Source: Gluconobacter potus (GTDB lineage Bacteria; Pseudomonadota; Alphaproteobacteria; Acetobacterales; Acetobacteraceae). Taken from it: a stretch of DNA of 64,000 nt. The notes beneath the pieces are model-generated. The model worked only from the letters and a program-made list of their open reading frames with translations, was not told the DNA's origin and searched no databases. A program made the position numbers and the translations under genes. Location of the stretch: the NCBI RefSeq assembly GCF_015244705.1, contig NZ_JABCQF010000004.1, forward strand, positions 238,579-302,578. The letters are read 5' to 3'. Shown here one piece after another: positions 31,031-41,686 of this stretch; the stretch's first letter is position 1; each line of letters opens with the position of its first letter.

Positions 31031-31111
31031 GACAGGTTTCCGGATCATTTCGATGGCGCGATCCTAGACATGTTCGGGCAGTTTTGACCACAGCCGCCCC
31101 GGCTCCAATCA

Positions 31112-31145
31112 ATAAAAAAGGCGCCTTCCCCGAGGAAGACGCCTT
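31112..31145 (-). terminator. Intrinsic terminator of the ffh-leuB operon
   Basis: On the - strand the stem AAGGCG-TCTTCC / GGAAGG-CGCCTT (one mismatch) with a short loop is followed by a run of six T. It lies 37 nt after the leuB stop and closes the long - strand operon. Confidence 0.85.
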
Positions 31146-31181
31146 GATGCCGAGAGCACCGGAAAGCCAGTCGTGGAAAAC

Positions 31182-32291
31182 TCAGGCCAGCTTTTCCATC
31201 TCGCGAAGCACCGCCTGCCCCATCATTTCGGTGCCGACTCGAGCCATTCCCGGTGACATGATGTCACCGGTACGCAGACCCGAAGCCAGAACATTGGAAA
31301 CCGCCGTCTCGATCAGGTCGGCATCCTCAGCACGATTGAGCGAGTAACGCAGCAGCATGGCGAACGAAAGGATCTGGGCCAGCGGATTGGCGATCCCCTT
31401 GCCCGCAATGTCCGGTGCGCTGCCATGGATCGGTTCGTACAGGGCATTGCGCTTGCCATCCGCGCGAACCGGGCCAAGCGTGGCCGACGGCAGCATACCG
31501 AGCGAGCCCGTCAGCATGGAGGCCAGATCGGACAGGATGTCGCCGAACAGGTTGCCCGTGACGATAACATCGAACTGGTTCGGGTCGCGGACCAGCTGCA
31601 TCGCGCAGTTATCAGCCAGCATGTGGGACAGCTGGACATCCGGATATTCACGCTTGTGGACGTCGGTCACGACTTCCTTCCATAGCAGGCCGCTTTCCAT
31701 GACGTTGCACTTCTCGACCGAACACACGCGGTTGTCGCGCTTGCGGGCAAGATCGAAAGCAACGCGTGCCACGCGCTCGATTTCGGATGTCGTGTAGACT
31801 TCCGTGTTGATGCCACGACGCGAACCATCGGGCAGCGTCTCGATCCCACGCGGCTCACCGAAATAGATGCCACCAACCGTCTCACGGACGATCATCAGAT
31901 CCAGTCCACGCACCACTTCCGGCTTCAGCGCAGACGCATCGATCAGGGCGTCGAACAGCTTGGCGGGACGCAGATTGGCGAACAGTTCAAGTTCCTTGCG
32001 GAGCTTGAGGATCGCCACTTCGGGGCGCTTGTCGAAGCCTACATGGCTCCAGGCCGGATCGCCCACCGAACCGAACAGCACCGCGTCAGACTGACGGGCC
32101 AGTTCAATGACCTCATCACGGATCGGCACACCATGTACGGCAAGGGATGCGGCGCCGACGAGTTCTTCCGTGATGTCCAGTTTCAGGCCGCAATGTGCGC
32201 TCATCCAGTGCACGATCCGCGCGACTTCGCGCATGACTTCCGGACCGATCCCGTCTCCGGCCAGAACCAGAAGCTTGTATGCGTCGCTCAT
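31182..32291 (-). CDS. leuB: 3-isopropylmalate dehydrogenase
   Basis: The product oxidises and decarboxylates 3-isopropylmalate in leucine synthesis. The opening [13 protein letters not shown] is the family N-terminus. The substrate/NAD site is seen in [20 protein letters not shown], the metal Asp in [19 protein letters not shown], and [19 protein letters not shown] near the C-terminus. Length is 369 residues. It overlaps leuD by 4 nt. Confidence 0.97.
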   Translation of the reverse strand: MSDAYKLLVLAGDGIGPEVMREVARIVHWMSAHCGLKLDITEELVGAASLAVHGVPIRDEVIELARQSDAVLFGSVGDPAWSHVGFDKRPEVAILKLRKELELFANLRPAKLFDALIDASALKPEVVRGLDLMIVRETVGGIYFGEPRGIETLPDGSRRGINTEVYTTSEIERVARVAFDLARKRDNRVCSVEKCNVMESGLLWKEVVTDVHKREYPDVQLSHMLADNCAMQLVRDPNQFDVIVTGNLFGDILSDLASMLTGSLGMLPSATLGPVRADGKRNALYEPIHGSAPDIAGKGIANPLAQILSFAMLLRYSLNRAEDADLIETAVSNVLASGLRTGDIMSPGMARVGTEMMGQAVLREMEKLA

Positions 32292-32914
32292 TTCACAGTC
32301 CCTATGGTAATTGACGGTACCCAGGCACGGCTCGGACGATGCTCGAAACTGGTGATCTCGGCATCATGCGCCATGGTCTGCCCGATATCGTCCAGACCTT
32401 CGAGGAGCATGTGACGGCGGAAAGGATCGACATCGAACGGAATGCTCTCCCCGTTCGGGCGTACGATCACCTGACGCTCCAGATCCACCGTCAGGCGCGA
32501 ATTCGCCCCCTGACGGGCATCATCCATCAGTTCGTCACAGATCTCGCGCGGCAGCCGGATCGGGAGAATGCCGTTCTTGAAGCAGTTATTGAAAAAGATA
32601 TCGGCAAAGCTGGGCGCAATAACGCAGCGGATTCCAAAATCCAGCAGCGCCCAGGGCGCATGCTCACGCGAGGAGCCGCATCCCAGATTATCATACGTGA
32701 TCAGGATTTCAGCGTGCCGGTAAGGCTCCTGATTGAGCACGAAATCCGGCTTTTCATTGCCGTCCGCGTCATAGCGCTGGGCCGCGAAAGCGTTCTTGCC
32801 CAGACCTGTCCGCTGGATGGTCTTGAGAAAGCGCGCCGGAATGATCTGGTCGGTGTCGATGTTCTCGGTCGGCATCGGCGCCGCAATGGCGGTCAGTTCC
32901 GTGAACTTGTCCAT
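32288..32914 (-). CDS. leuD: 3-isopropylmalate dehydratase, small subunit
   Basis: The product is the swivel-domain partner of LeuC. The family motif [17 protein letters not shown] is at about residues 74-90, and [11 protein letters not shown] lies near the start. Length is 208 residues. Its start shares bases with the leuC stop (TGATG) and its end overlaps leuB, so LeuC, LeuD and LeuB are translationally coupled. Confidence 0.97.
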   Translation of the reverse strand: MDKFTELTAIAAPMPTENIDTDQIIPARFLKTIQRTGLGKNAFAAQRYDADGNEKPDFVLNQEPYRHAEILITYDNLGCGSSREHAPWALLDFGIRCVIAPSFADIFFNNCFKNGILPIRLPREICDELMDDARQGANSRLTVDLERQVIVRPNGESIPFDVDPFRRHMLLEGLDDIGQTMAHDAEITSFEHRPSRAWVPSITIGTVK

Positions 32915-34341
32915 CAGACGGTCTCCTTCACCAGTTCACGCACATCGCACAGACGCCCCGTGACAGCGGCCGCGGCAGCCATGGCGGGCGAACACAGATG
33001 TGTCCGGCCATCCGGGCCCTGACGTCCTTCAAAATTACGGTTGGAAGTCGAGGCGCAGCGCTGGCCCGGCGTCAGACGGTCCGGGTTCATTCCCAGACAC
33101 ATCGAGCATCCCGCCTCACGCCATTCGAACCCGGCATCCAGAAAGATTTTGTCCAGTCCTTCAGCTTCAGCCGCGTGCTTCACCAGACCGGAGCCCGGCA
33201 CGATCATGGCGCGAACACCTTCCGCGACATGATGTCCGCGAACCACGTCCGCAGCAGCGCGCAGGTCTTCCAGTCGGCTGTTCGTGCAGGAACCGATGAA
33301 CACGACATCCACCGGCGTCCCGGCGATCTTCTGCCCGGCTTCAAGACCCATATAATCCAGGGCACGCTGGATCTGGGCTGCACGGGCCGGATCGGGCTCA
33401 TCAGACGGAGACGGCACCGAACCATCGATCGGCAGCACGTCCTGCGGGCTGGTACCCCACGTCACGGACGGGATGATCTCTTCAGCGGCGAGCGTGACTT
33501 CCGTATCGAAATAGGCGCCATCGTCAGAGGCAAGGCTGCGCCAGTAGTCGCAAGCCTGCTCGAAGGCTTCGCCCTTCGGTGCAAACGGACGGCCCTTCAC
33601 ATAGGCGAAGGTCGTTTCGTCCGGCGCGACCAGACCGGCACGCGCACCAGCTTCGATGGACATGTTGCACAGCGTCATACGGCCGGCCATGTCCAGATCA
33701 CGGATCGCAGATCCTGCAAATTCAATGACATGACCGGTGCCGCCAGCGGTACCGATCCGGCCGATGATCGCCAGCATGATGTCTTTCGCCGTCACGCCGG
33801 GACCGACCTTCCCCTCGACGGAGACGCGCATGTTCTTCGCCGGCTTCTGCAGGATCGTCTGGGTCGCCAGCACGTGTTCGACTTCGGACGTACCAATGCC
33901 AAACGCCAGCGAGCCGAGCGCGCCATGCGTGGAGGTGTGGCTGTCGCCGCAGACGATCGTCATGCCTGGCAGGGAAATGCCCTGCTCCGGCCCGACAACA
34001 TGCACGATGCCCTGAGAGGCGGAGCGCAGCGGGAAATAGGGGACGCCGAATTCGGCGACATTCTTCTCAAGCGTTTCGATCTGGAGGCGGCTCTGCGGCT
34101 CCTCGATCGGCTTGGAACGGTCGGACGTGGGGACATTGTGGTCCGCCACGGCCACCGTGGCATCCGGACGACGCACGCGGCGCCCGGACATCCGCAGGCC
34201 TTCGAAAGCCTGCGGACTTGTCACCTCGTGGACGAGGTGCCGGTCGATGTAGAGGATGCACGTCCCGTCCTCGAGACGTTCGACGACATGATCGTCCCAG
34301 ATCTTGTCAAAAAGGGTTCTGGGCGAATTGGTAACGGGCAT
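32914..34341 (-). CDS. leuC: 3-isopropylmalate dehydratase, large subunit
   Basis: The product is the aconitase-fold catalytic subunit with a 4Fe-4S cluster. Cluster cysteines are in [14 protein letters not shown] and CSMCLGMN. Also present are [14 protein letters not shown] and the C-terminal [12 protein letters not shown]. Length is 475 residues. It lies 21 nt downstream of rplS, an unusual fusion of leucine genes to a ribosomal operon that is seen in several alphaproteobacteria. Confidence 0.97.
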   Translation of the reverse strand: MPVTNSPRTLFDKIWDDHVVERLEDGTCILYIDRHLVHEVTSPQAFEGLRMSGRRVRRPDATVAVADHNVPTSDRSKPIEEPQSRLQIETLEKNVAEFGVPYFPLRSASQGIVHVVGPEQGISLPGMTIVCGDSHTSTHGALGSLAFGIGTSEVEHVLATQTILQKPAKNMRVSVEGKVGPGVTAKDIMLAIIGRIGTAGGTGHVIEFAGSAIRDLDMAGRMTLCNMSIEAGARAGLVAPDETTFAYVKGRPFAPKGEAFEQACDYWRSLASDDGAYFDTEVTLAAEEIIPSVTWGTSPQDVLPIDGSVPSPSDEPDPARAAQIQRALDYMGLEAGQKIAGTPVDVVFIGSCTNSRLEDLRAAADVVRGHHVAEGVRAMIVPGSGLVKHAAEAEGLDKIFLDAGFEWREAGCSMCLGMNPDRLTPGQRCASTSNRNFEGRQGPDGRTHLCSPAMAAAAAVTGRLCDVRELVKETV

Positions 34342-34362
34342 CCTGTCTCTACTCCGGACGGT

Positions 34363-34755
34363 TTAGGAAGCGGCCTTGCTGTCAGCCTTCGGCAGATCGC
34401 GCGGACGCTCTGCGATACGGGCGGACTTGCCCGAACGGCCACGCAGGTAATACAGCTTCGCGCGACGGACCTTACCGCGACGCACGACTTCGATGCTGGC
34501 GATCGACGGTGCGTACAGCGGGAACACGCGCTCCACGCCTTCACCGTTGGAGATCTTGCGAACCGTGAAGTTGCTGTTCAGACCCTTGTTAGAACGGGCG
34601 ATGACAACGCCTTCGAAGCTCTGCACACGCTCACGCGTGCCTTCGACAACGCGGACGCCAACGCGGACCGTGTCACCTGCAATGAACTCGGGAACAGCGC
34701 GGACGCCGGAAAGACGCTCGATCTCGCGCGCCTCATACTGCTGGATAATGTTCAT
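34363..34755 (-). CDS. rplS: 50S ribosomal protein L19
   Basis: The product is a large-subunit protein at the 30S-50S interface. It opens [17 protein letters not shown] and includes [19 protein letters not shown] and [18 protein letters not shown]. The ATG at 34755 with an upstream AGGAG ribosome binding site gives 130 residues. The C-terminal tail (KADSKAAS) is a short extension. It follows trmD, the usual order. Confidence 0.97.
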   Translation of the reverse strand: MNIIQQYEAREIERLSGVRAVPEFIAGDTVRVGVRVVEGTRERVQSFEGVVIARSNKGLNSNFTVRKISNGEGVERVFPLYAPSIASIEVVRRGKVRRAKLYYLRGRSGKSARIAERPRDLPKADSKAAS

Positions 34756-34779
34756 GACCAAACTCCTGAAAACAAAACT

Positions 34780-35484
34780 TCAATGGACCTGCTGTCGTGC
34801 CAGATACGCATCCCAGAGGTCCGGGCGGCGCGCCTTCGTGACGGCGATTGACTGTTCATGGCGCCAGCGGGCGATGGCACCATGGTTGCCGGAGAGAAGA
34901 ATGTCGGGCACGTCCCGCCCGTCCCACACTGCCGGCTTGGTGTACTGTGGATATTCAAGAAGCCCGTCGGCGAAGCTTTCGTCCTGACCGCTGACGTCCG
35001 ATCCCATGACGCCAGGAAGAAGACGAACACACGCATCCAGAAGCGTCAGGGCGGGAATTTCCCCACCCGACAGCACGACATCGCCCATGCAGAGCTGCTC
35101 GATATCGTGCTTTTCCAGAACGCGTTCGTCCACCCCTTCGAAGCGGCCGCAGAGAACGACGACTCCCGGACCGGACGACAGGCGCTCCGCATCTTCATGC
35201 GACATGCGCCGTCCCCGTGGCGTCGGATAGACGACCGGACGGCCATCCAGCGCCGGAAGCGCCGAGAGGGCCGTATCCAGAACGTCTGCCCGCATCACCA
35301 TGCCGGCTCCGCCACCGAACGGCGTGTCATCCACGGCCCGGTGACGTCCCAACCCGTGCTGGCGCAGGTCATGCGCCTCACAGGACCAGATCCCCCGTTC
35401 CAGCGCCCGGCCCGCGAGGGAAAATCCCAGCGGCCCCGGGAACATGTCCGGGAAAAGGGTCAGAATGTCCGCGCGCCAGCTCAT
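34780..35484 (-). CDS. trmD: tRNA (guanine-37-N1)-methyltransferase
   Basis: The product is a SPOUT-fold enzyme that methylates G37 of tRNAs with SAM. The knot segment [17 protein letters not shown] and [20 protein letters not shown] are present, as is [13 protein letters not shown]. Length is 234 residues, normal for the family. It overlaps the rimM stop by 4 nt. Confidence 0.97.
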   Translation of the reverse strand: MSWRADILTLFPDMFPGPLGFSLAGRALERGIWSCEAHDLRQHGLGRHRAVDDTPFGGGAGMVMRADVLDTALSALPALDGRPVVYPTPRGRRMSHEDAERLSSGPGVVVLCGRFEGVDERVLEKHDIEQLCMGDVVLSGGEIPALTLLDACVRLLPGVMGSDVSGQDESFADGLLEYPQYTKPAVWDGRDVPDILLSGNHGAIARWRHEQSIAVTKARRPDLWDAYLARQQVH

Positions 35485-36023
35485 GCCCGCACCTGGACCT
35501 CGCCAGCCAGATCCCCCTCGACCTCGACTTCAACGGGCGGAACAAGAACCACTTCCCGTTTCGCAAGGTCCACACGGGGAACGCAGGCCAGCGTGAACGG
35601 CACGATCAGACCACGATCCACTTCCAGGCTGACGCCTGCGCCGTAATCGTGAACGACCGAAACCGTTCCCAGGACATCTCCGTCTTCGGAGACCGCCGTC
35701 ATGCCGATCAGGTCAGCATGATAGAACTCGTCATCTCCGGTCTCGGGCAGGAGCGCACGCGGGACATACAGCTTGACGTTGACCAGCCGCTCGGCAGCCG
35801 TACGGTCAGGAAGGTCCTGACCATCGGCATCCGTAAGCGCCGCCACGCCAGCTGAAATCCAGCGTGCCGTCCATGCCCTACCCTGCTCGTCATGCAGCGT
35901 ACCCAGATCTTCGACCGAAGCCGGATCGTCGGTGGCAGCATGAAGATGCACAAGACCGCGAACACCGTGCGGGCGACCGACGGTAGCAATCAGGACATCA
36001 CTGTCAGGGTTGAAGCGGGGCAC
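35481..36023 (-). CDS. rimM: 16S rRNA processing protein RimM
   Basis: The product is a ribosome maturation factor that binds S19 and helps assemble the 30S head. The N-terminal barrel has [18 protein letters not shown], and the PRC-like C-terminal half has [16 protein letters not shown] and [18 protein letters not shown]. The start codon is GTG. Length is 180 residues. It sits between rpsP and trmD, which is the usual order. Confidence 0.94.
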   Translation of the reverse strand: MPRFNPDSDVLIATVGRPHGVRGLVHLHAATDDPASVEDLGTLHDEQGRAWTARWISAGVAALTDADGQDLPDRTAAERLVNVKLYVPRALLPETGDDEFYHADLIGMTAVSEDGDVLGTVSVVHDYGAGVSLEVDRGLIVPFTLACVPRVDLAKREVVLVPPVEVEVEGDLAGEVQVRA

Positions 36024-36051
36024 GTCTCGGGCTTCCTGAAAAGCAGCTCAA

Positions 36052-36399
36052 TCAGGCTGCGGCAGCTGCGGCAGCAGCGGCCTTGGCGCGCTCCTGAGCC
36101 TTCGCCTTTGGAGCGGACTTCTTCGGCTGCTCGTTGTAGGTCGGCTTCGGAGCCAGGCCAGCGTTGCCGAGGAAACGGGCAACACGGTCCGTGGCGAGGG
36201 CGCCGTTGGACAGCCAGTGCTTGATGCGCTCGTCAACGAGACGGATACGGTCGGCATGGTCGGCCGGCAGCATCGGGTTGTAGGAACCAACCTTCTCGAT
36301 GAAACGGCCATCGCGCGGGCTGCGGCTGTCAGCAACAACGATGTGGTAGTAGGGACGCTTCTTAGCACCTGCACGTGCAAGGCGGATCTTGAGGCTCAT
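36052..36399 (-). CDS. rpsP: 30S ribosomal protein S16
   Basis: The product is a small-subunit assembly protein. It opens [19 protein letters not shown] and contains [21 protein letters not shown]. The ATG at 36399 with GGAGTAT upstream was chosen. The 115-residue product has a C-terminal Ala/Lys-rich tail ending in a run of alanines, longer than the E. coli protein. It follows ffh. Confidence 0.96.
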   Translation of the reverse strand: MSLKIRLARAGAKKRPYYHIVVADSRSPRDGRFIEKVGSYNPMLPADHADRIRLVDERIKHWLSNGALATDRVARFLGNAGLAPKPTYNEQPKKSAPKAKAQERAKAAAAAAAAA

Positions 36400-36439
36400 G
36401 AAATACTCCTGAGAAACAGACTTGTAAAAACGGGACGGA

Positions 36440-37867
36440 TCAGGCGAAAGGCGGGCGTCCGCCGGGTTTACCCCCGGGGCCACCCATGCCCTTCATCAGA
36501 TCCGCCAGACCTCCTGCACCACCCATGCCGCGCATCAGGCCACCAAGGCCCATCTTGCTGATGCGTTTCATCATGGTGGACATGTCGTTGAACTGTTTGA
36601 GCAGACGGTTGATCTCCGGAACCGTGGTTCCCGAGCCTGCCGCGATGCGCTTCTTGCGGGACGCCTTGATGATCTCGGGCGTCTTGCGCTCCTGCTTCGT
36701 CATCGAGGAAATGATGGCCTTGTGACGCTTGAAGATCGATGTATCGAGCTCCTTGTCACCCAGCATATCCTTGATCTTTCCCATCCCCGGCATCATGCCG
36801 AGAATGCCGGAAATCGAGCCCATGCGGTTGATCTGGTCGATCTGGGAGACGTAGTCGTCCAGGTCGAATTTGCCCGCGAGCATCTTCTTTGCGACGCGCT
36901 CGCCTTCCTCGTGATCGAGGGTTTCGGCGGCACGTTCCACCAGCCCGGCAACGTCACCCAGACCGAGAATACGGCCGGCAACACGTTCGGGATGGAATTC
37001 TTCAAGGGCTTCGAGATTCTCACCCGAACCGGTCAGCTTGATCGGCGCGCCCGTGATGGCCTTCATGGACAGGGCGGCGCCACCGCGAGCATCGCCATCC
37101 ATACGGCTCATGACAACACCGGTAATGCCGACAGCCTCATTGAAGGCCTTGGCGGTATTGACGGCGTCCTGACCGGTCATCGCGTCAACGACCAGCAGCG
37201 TCTCGGCCGGCTTGGTGAGCGTGCGGATTTCCCGCACTTCATCCATCAGCGCCTCATCGATCGACAAGCGGCCTGCCGTATCGAGGATGACGACGTCATA
37301 ACCTTCAAGACGACCCGTTTCGAGCGCACGCTTTGCGATCTGAACGGGAGACTGCCCGGCAATGATCGGCAGAGCCTGAACACGCCCCGTCTTGGCGTTG
37401 ACGCGCTCGGCCAGCTGCTGGAGCTGGAGCTGCGCCGCCGGACGCTGGACGTCGAGGCTGGCCAGAAGGACCTTCTTGTGCTCGCGGCTGGACAGGCGCA
37501 GGGCGATCTTGCCGGAGGTCGTGGTTTTACCCGAGCCCTGCAGACCCACCATCAGCACCGGTACCGGCGGATTGGCGGACAGGTTCAGCGGAACCGCCCC
37601 TGCCCCGCCAAGCGCGTCGATCAGCGCGTCATTGACGATCTTGGCCACGGCCTGACCGGGGGAAACGCTTTCCAGCACTTCCTGCCCGACAGAGCGCTCA
37701 CGGACCTTGTTGACGAAGTCCCGCACCACAGGCAGCGCAACGTCCGCCTCCAGCATGGCGAGACGCACTTCACGCATGGCCTCGGTGACATCAGCCTCCG
37801 AGAGCTTCCCGTTCCTGGAAAGCCCATCGAGGACACCGGACATCTTGCCTGAGAGTTGTTCGAACAA
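36440..37867 (-). CDS. ffh: Signal recognition particle protein Ffh (TTG start)
   Basis: The product is the SRP GTPase that targets nascent membrane proteins. The N domain opens with [15 protein letters not shown], the GTPase has [15 protein letters not shown] and [15 protein letters not shown], and the M domain is Met/Gly-rich ([14 protein letters not shown], then [10 protein letters not shown]). Length is 475 residues. No ATG fits the family N-terminus; the start is TTG at 37867, backed by AAGGTGA 5 nt upstream. It heads the ffh-rpsP-rimM-trmD-rplS-leuCDB operon. Confidence 0.96.
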   Translation of the reverse strand: MFEQLSGKMSGVLDGLSRNGKLSEADVTEAMREVRLAMLEADVALPVVRDFVNKVRERSVGQEVLESVSPGQAVAKIVNDALIDALGGAGAVPLNLSANPPVPVLMVGLQGSGKTTTSGKIALRLSSREHKKVLLASLDVQRPAAQLQLQQLAERVNAKTGRVQALPIIAGQSPVQIAKRALETGRLEGYDVVILDTAGRLSIDEALMDEVREIRTLTKPAETLLVVDAMTGQDAVNTAKAFNEAVGITGVVMSRMDGDARGGAALSMKAITGAPIKLTGSGENLEALEEFHPERVAGRILGLGDVAGLVERAAETLDHEEGERVAKKMLAGKFDLDDYVSQIDQINRMGSISGILGMMPGMGKIKDMLGDKELDTSIFKRHKAIISSMTKQERKTPEIIKASRKKRIAAGSGTTVPEINRLLKQFNDMSTMMKRISKMGLGGLMRGMGGAGGLADLMKGMGGPGGKPGGRPPFA

Positions 37868-37891
37868 CGGGTCACCTTAAAGCAAACAGAA

Positions 37892-37927
37892 ACACGCCAC
37901 TGCGCGAGTCTTCGCGAGGTGGCGTGT
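37892..37927 (-). terminator. Terminator of the Spy-like gene, upstream of ffh
   Basis: On the - strand the arms ACACGCCAC and GTGGCGTGT enclose a second stem (CGCGA/TCGCG). A T-rich run (TTTCTGTTTGC) follows. The element lies between the Spy-like stop and the ffh start, so it ends the former and isolates the latter. Confidence 0.75.
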
Positions 37928-37995
37928 CCGGAAACAGAACCCGTCTATCCTCTTGCCACCGAAGCGTCAAGCGATAGACGGGGAAGCAGCAGTTT

Positions 37996-38526
37996 TCAGG
38001 GCATATCGTCCGGATCACCCTCCGGCGGCGGCCCCATCAGGGCTTTCATCTGCTCATGGAGCGCCTTGATCTTGTCCATGGTCTCCCTGGCCTGCTGACG
38101 CTGGGCCGGGGTCAGCAGATCATGAAGCTGCTCCATGGTGTCGAGGTGAAGGGCGGAAACCTTGGCCTTGACCTCGTCTTCCTGCTTGCTCAGATCCGCC
38201 AGCGTGGCGCGATCCAGGTCACCAGCCACACTGAGAGCGTCGTGGATCTTGCCCTCGATGGCACGTCCCTCAAGGCGCAGCGCACGCTCGTCCTGATGGG
38301 CCTTCTCAAAAATGGTCTTGAGCTTTGCCTTCTGCGCCGTGGTCAGCGTGATGCCAGGGGGGATGGGCGGCATCATGGAGCCCGGGCCGCCATAGGGCGC
38401 ACCGCCCGGGGGGGGACGATGGCCGTCAGAGCCATGATGCCCCTCGGCAGAAGCCGCTAGAGGAGCCACCACTAGACCGAGGGCGGCAATGACAGGAAGA
38501 AAAGCAGCGGGACGAAAGATCGTCAT
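37996..38526 (-). CDS. Spy/CpxP-like periplasmic protein (LTxxQ)
   Basis: The signal peptide FLPVIAALGLVVAPLAASA precedes a His/Gly/Pro-rich linker. The mature domain is a helical hairpin with two LTxxQ-type motifs, ITLTTAQKAKLKTIFEKAH (about residue 62) and LLTPAQRQQARETMDKI (about 140), as in Spy and CpxP. Members act as periplasmic chaperones or metal sensors. The start at 38526 follows AAGGA; an ATG at 38535 is also possible. Length is 176 residues. It is on the - strand before ffh but has its own terminator. Confidence 0.82.
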   Translation of the reverse strand: MTIFRPAAFLPVIAALGLVVAPLAASAEGHHGSDGHRPPPGGAPYGGPGSMMPPIPPGITLTTAQKAKLKTIFEKAHQDERALRLEGRAIEGKIHDALSVAGDLDRATLADLSKQEDEVKAKVSALHLDTMEQLHDLLTPAQRQQARETMDKIKALHEQMKALMGPPPEGDPDDMP

Positions 38527-38743
38527 GGACGTCATATCCTTGGAGGTTATGGCAGCCGGAGACGCACAAAACGCCTCCATACGTTTCTAGATGGCACGTT
38601 TCAATGTTGCTGACCGCCCCCTTCTGCGTTTCAAAAAGTAAGCCCCCCACCCCTATGTAACACCAGACCTTGACGGCAGAAGTTTCCCGTCGCATGAAGC
38701 ATCCGATCCAGGCAGAATCCTTCAGAAATGAAGCCTGCCGGAT

Positions 38744-39013
<270 letters not shown>

Positions 39014-39015
39014 TA

Positions 39016-39805
39016 GGGTCTGTTAGGCCTTGAATAACAGAACGGACTGCATAGCTGCTTATGATGAGCATGATGCAGTCTGTTTTTTCTGATCAGGCCC
39101 GGTCTGTATGGGAACCGCTGATCGAGGAAGTCCGTCCCAAGGGAAAAACTCCACCGACGAACCTTCGACGGACGATATCCGCGATTTTCTAGCGTCACCA
39201 GAACGGCGCGAAATGGCGTGCCATGCCACCCGAGTTTGGTCCTTGGTGGATTGCGGCACAGTTGTTTATTCGCTGGTCGAAGCTCGGTGTGTGGCAACGC
39301 CTCTTTGACAATGTCAAAGATGGGGATCAGGCCCTGGGCATGGTTTTTCTTGATGGCACGACAATCCGTGCCCATCACAAGGCGGCCGGAGCGGCTAAAA
39401 AAGGGGGCTCAGAGAACGCCGAAAAGATCGTGAGGCTCTTGGCCGCTCACGGGGAGGGTTTGGCACCAAGGTCTGCGTAGCTACGGACAGTTATGGCCAG
39501 GCACTGTCCTTCACGCTGTCACCCGGACAGGCGCACGAACTACCGTATGTCGTCTGCGACCGTGGGTATGCCTCACATAAATTCCGTGAAGATCTTTGGA
39601 ACCGCGGATCTCGTCCCGTCATCCCACCAAGGAAAAACGATCCAGAAGTCGCCTGTCCAAAATGGGCATACAGACACCGGCATCTGGTCGAAAATCTGCG
39701 GGCAAGGCTTAAGGAATGGCGGACTGTCGCGACCCGCCGCCGCATCCTTCTTCTCCGTCATCCTCATCGCTGCAACCGCAGACTCTATCAAGGCCTAACA
39801 GGCCC
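39016..39805 (+). mobile_element. IS5-family (IS427-like) insertion sequence, degenerate
   Basis: Ends are GGGTCTGTTAGGCCTTGA and, reversed, GGGCCTGTTAGGCCTTGA: 18 bp with one mismatch. Both ends are flanked by TA (39014-39015 and 39806-39807), the two-base target duplication typical of the IS427 group. Length is 790 bp. The element encodes the broken transposase listed separately and looks immobile on its own. Confidence 0.85.
39061..39798 (+). pseudogene. IS427-type transposase, decayed
   Basis: The first reading frame (SVFSDQARSVWEPLIEEV, then MPPEFGPWWIAAQLFIRW) has a TAG where Trp is expected, after ISAIF. The second frame joins at an A6G5 run (39397 on), the usual slippage site, and reads EALGRSRGGFGTKVCVATD then SPGQAHELPYVVCDRGYASH. 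A small deletion after AHELP and a late frameshift before SFFSVILIAATADSIKA complete the damage. DDE-type residues can be traced, but the gene cannot make an intact protein. Confidence 0.85.
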
Positions 39806-39809
39806 TAGA

Positions 39810-40292
39810 TCAGATTTCTTTGTCGTGCTCTAGATTCAAAGAAGTATATCCCGTGCCGTCGTCTATGCCAATAATGCGGTGGCTAAAAACTCGAACAAGG
39901 TTTTTTAACTGTGTTAAGCCCCCATAAGGCCAAGACGCAGAATCGAACTCTAAACGCCCTATCCCTTCATCATCTCTTGCAACACGCAAATACTGAAAAT
40001 CGTTTTCTAGCAAACCAGACACCAGAGATTCAAAACTCATCCGCCTTTTCAAACCAGGATCATGCTTCCGAATATTTACTGGGGTATTAAACCAACGATT
40101 TCGCCAATCTTCATCCTCTTTCTTTGTATACGTCGGGAAGTTTTTTACAAAATCGTCTCCTAATTCGGATTTCAATGCCTCTATATGTACCGGTACCTCA
40201 GTGGTTATGTGCCTGTTAAATATTTCAACGCAATTACGTATTTTTTCGAAGTGGTTTTTATTATAAATCTCAAATAAAATATAGTTACTCAC
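39810..40292 (-). CDS. AT-rich orphan protein, unknown
   Basis: This is a 160-residue acidic soluble protein with no signal or membrane helix. It starts VSNYILFEIYNKNHF and has the segments DEDWRNRWFNTPVNIRKH and VFSHRIIGIDDGTGYTS. I do not recognise a family; its size and acidity resemble immunity or antitoxin proteins, but that is only an impression. The GTG at 40292 follows GGAGG; a GTG at 40307 is possible. Base use is much AT-richer than the core genes. Its stop falls 3 nt from the target duplication of the adjacent IS. Confidence 0.6.
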   Translation of the reverse strand: MSNYILFEIYNKNHFEKIRNCVEIFNRHITTEVPVHIEALKSELGDDFVKNFPTYTKKEDEDWRNRWFNTPVNIRKHDPGLKRRMSFESLVSGLLENDFQYLRVARDDEGIGRLEFDSASWPYGGLTQLKNLVRVFSHRIIGIDDGTGYTSLNLEHDKEI

Positions 40293-40503
40293 CTCTAATT
40301 CCTCCACCTCTCTTCGTGGGAGACTCTATTTCTGAGTTTATATTTAAATCAATATCGTCTAACGCCTTCATCCTGCTAACGGGAGCATATCGCACCGAAT
40401 AGCATAATGGTGAATGGGAACAGCGTGGCCGATGAAATCGCAGATCATATTGAAGGCGTGTACGGAGGATAAAATTCGCAAGTTTCCACTCTCTCGTCGT
40501 CAC

Positions 40504-40744
40504 TCACAGAAGTCCGCTTTCAATTTGAATAGCTAAAATATCTGTCATTCGCGGTTTAAGACTCACAGCCAAAACATGGCGGTTGCGACGAGACAGATGG
40601 TCAGTGACGCAGACCAAGGCGCGCTGGACGCGCATCTCCTCGGCAAACGTGACAGATCGCGTATTCCAATCGAACACCGAGAGAAAACGGCTTGTGGTAC
40701 TGGGATTTGACTGAAACGCCGGCCATGCTCCTGTTTCCTCGCAG
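40504..40744 (-). pseudogene. Orphan reading-frame remnant cut by IS481-like element
   Basis: An open - strand frame of about 80 codons ends RMTDILAIQIESGLL and is interrupted at its 5' side by the left end of the IS481-like element. I do not recognise it. The interior has FAEEMRVQRALVCVTDHLSRR. It may be the C-terminus of a disrupted gene or not coding at all. Confidence 0.35.
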
Positions 40745-41686
40745 CCTACCTGTTTAGTCCCGGGGTTTGATGGTGCATTATTTTCACACGCGTGGAAGGA
40801 AGCGCTATGGGCCAGATTCTTCACGGGAGCGCTACGGGGTCAACCCGAAGACGGTCGCCAAATGGAAAAGGCGGAGCGATACATCGGGTTGTCGCACCGG
40901 CCCGAAGGCTCCTTCTTCGACCGCCCTGTCGACCGAGGAAGAAGCGATCGTCTTGGCATTCCGCCGTCATATTTTGCTGCCTCTGGACGATTGCCTTTAT
41001 ACGCTACAGGCGACGATCCCACACCTGACGCGCTTCTTCATTGCATCGCTTCCTTCAGCGTCACGGCATCTCCCGCCTGCCTGATACCGAAGGCGACAAA
41101 CCGAAGCATGCCAAGTTCAAGACCTATCCGATCGGTTACTTTCACATCGATATCGCCGAGGTTCAGGCAGCTGAGGGCAAGTTGCGCCTGTTCGTCGCCA
41201 TAGACCGGACCAGCAAGTTCGCCTTTGTCGAGCTTCATCAGCAGGCGGGTAAAATGGTCGCAGCGGGATTCCTTCGGCGCTTGATCGAGGCCGTTCCCTA
41301 TAAAATCCACACGGTTCTGACCGATAACGGCATCCAGTTCACCAATCGGGCCTGCGATATTTATGCCTTCCATCACATCTTCGGCCGGGTTTGTGATGAA
41401 AACGGTATCGAGCACCGTTTGACCAAGGTGAAACACCCCTGGACGAACGGCCAGGTGGAAAGAATGAACCGCACGATCAAAGAGGCAACCGTCAAGCGTT
41501 TTTACTATGAAACGCACGACCAGCTCCGCCGCCGCCTCGCGGACTTCGTCGCAGCCTACAATTTCGCCCGCAGGCTCAAGACCCTGCGCGGTCTCACGCC
41601 ATACGCATTCATTTGCCAGCAGGGAAAAAAACCATCACGGTTCAAACAAAGCCCGCACCACCAAATCCCAAGACTAAACAGCTAGG
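40745..41686 (+). mobile_element. IS481-family insertion sequence, degenerate
   Basis: Left end CCTACCTGTTTAGTCCCGGGG and reversed right end CCTAGCTGTTTAGTCTTGGG form imperfect terminal inverted repeats that begin CCTAnCTGTTTAGTC. The element is about 940 bp and carries the broken transposase listed below. The exact outer base is uncertain by a few nucleotides, and I see no clear target duplication. Confidence 0.75.
40807..41685 (+). pseudogene. IS481-family transposase, frameshifted
   Basis: The protein can be followed as MGQILHGSA, then (after a deletion and shift) RYGVNPKTVAKWKRRSD, then HLTR, then another shift to HRFLQRHGISRLPDTEGD. The catalytic core is intact in the last segment: Asp in YFHIDIAEVQ, Asp in TVLTDNGIQF, and Glu in HPWTNGQVERMNRTIKEA. 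Because the helix-turn-helix part is out of frame, an active transposase is unlikely. Confidence 0.85.

Noticed and set aside
32998..34851. Open + strand frame of 617 codons opposite leuC and rplS
   Set aside because: It spans two certain genes on the other strand and has no recognisable motifs; a shadow of high-GC coding.
40285..40503. Short - strand frame of 72 codons upstream of the orphan gene
   Set aside because: It overlaps the orphan's ribosome binding site, has no family features and no good start signal.
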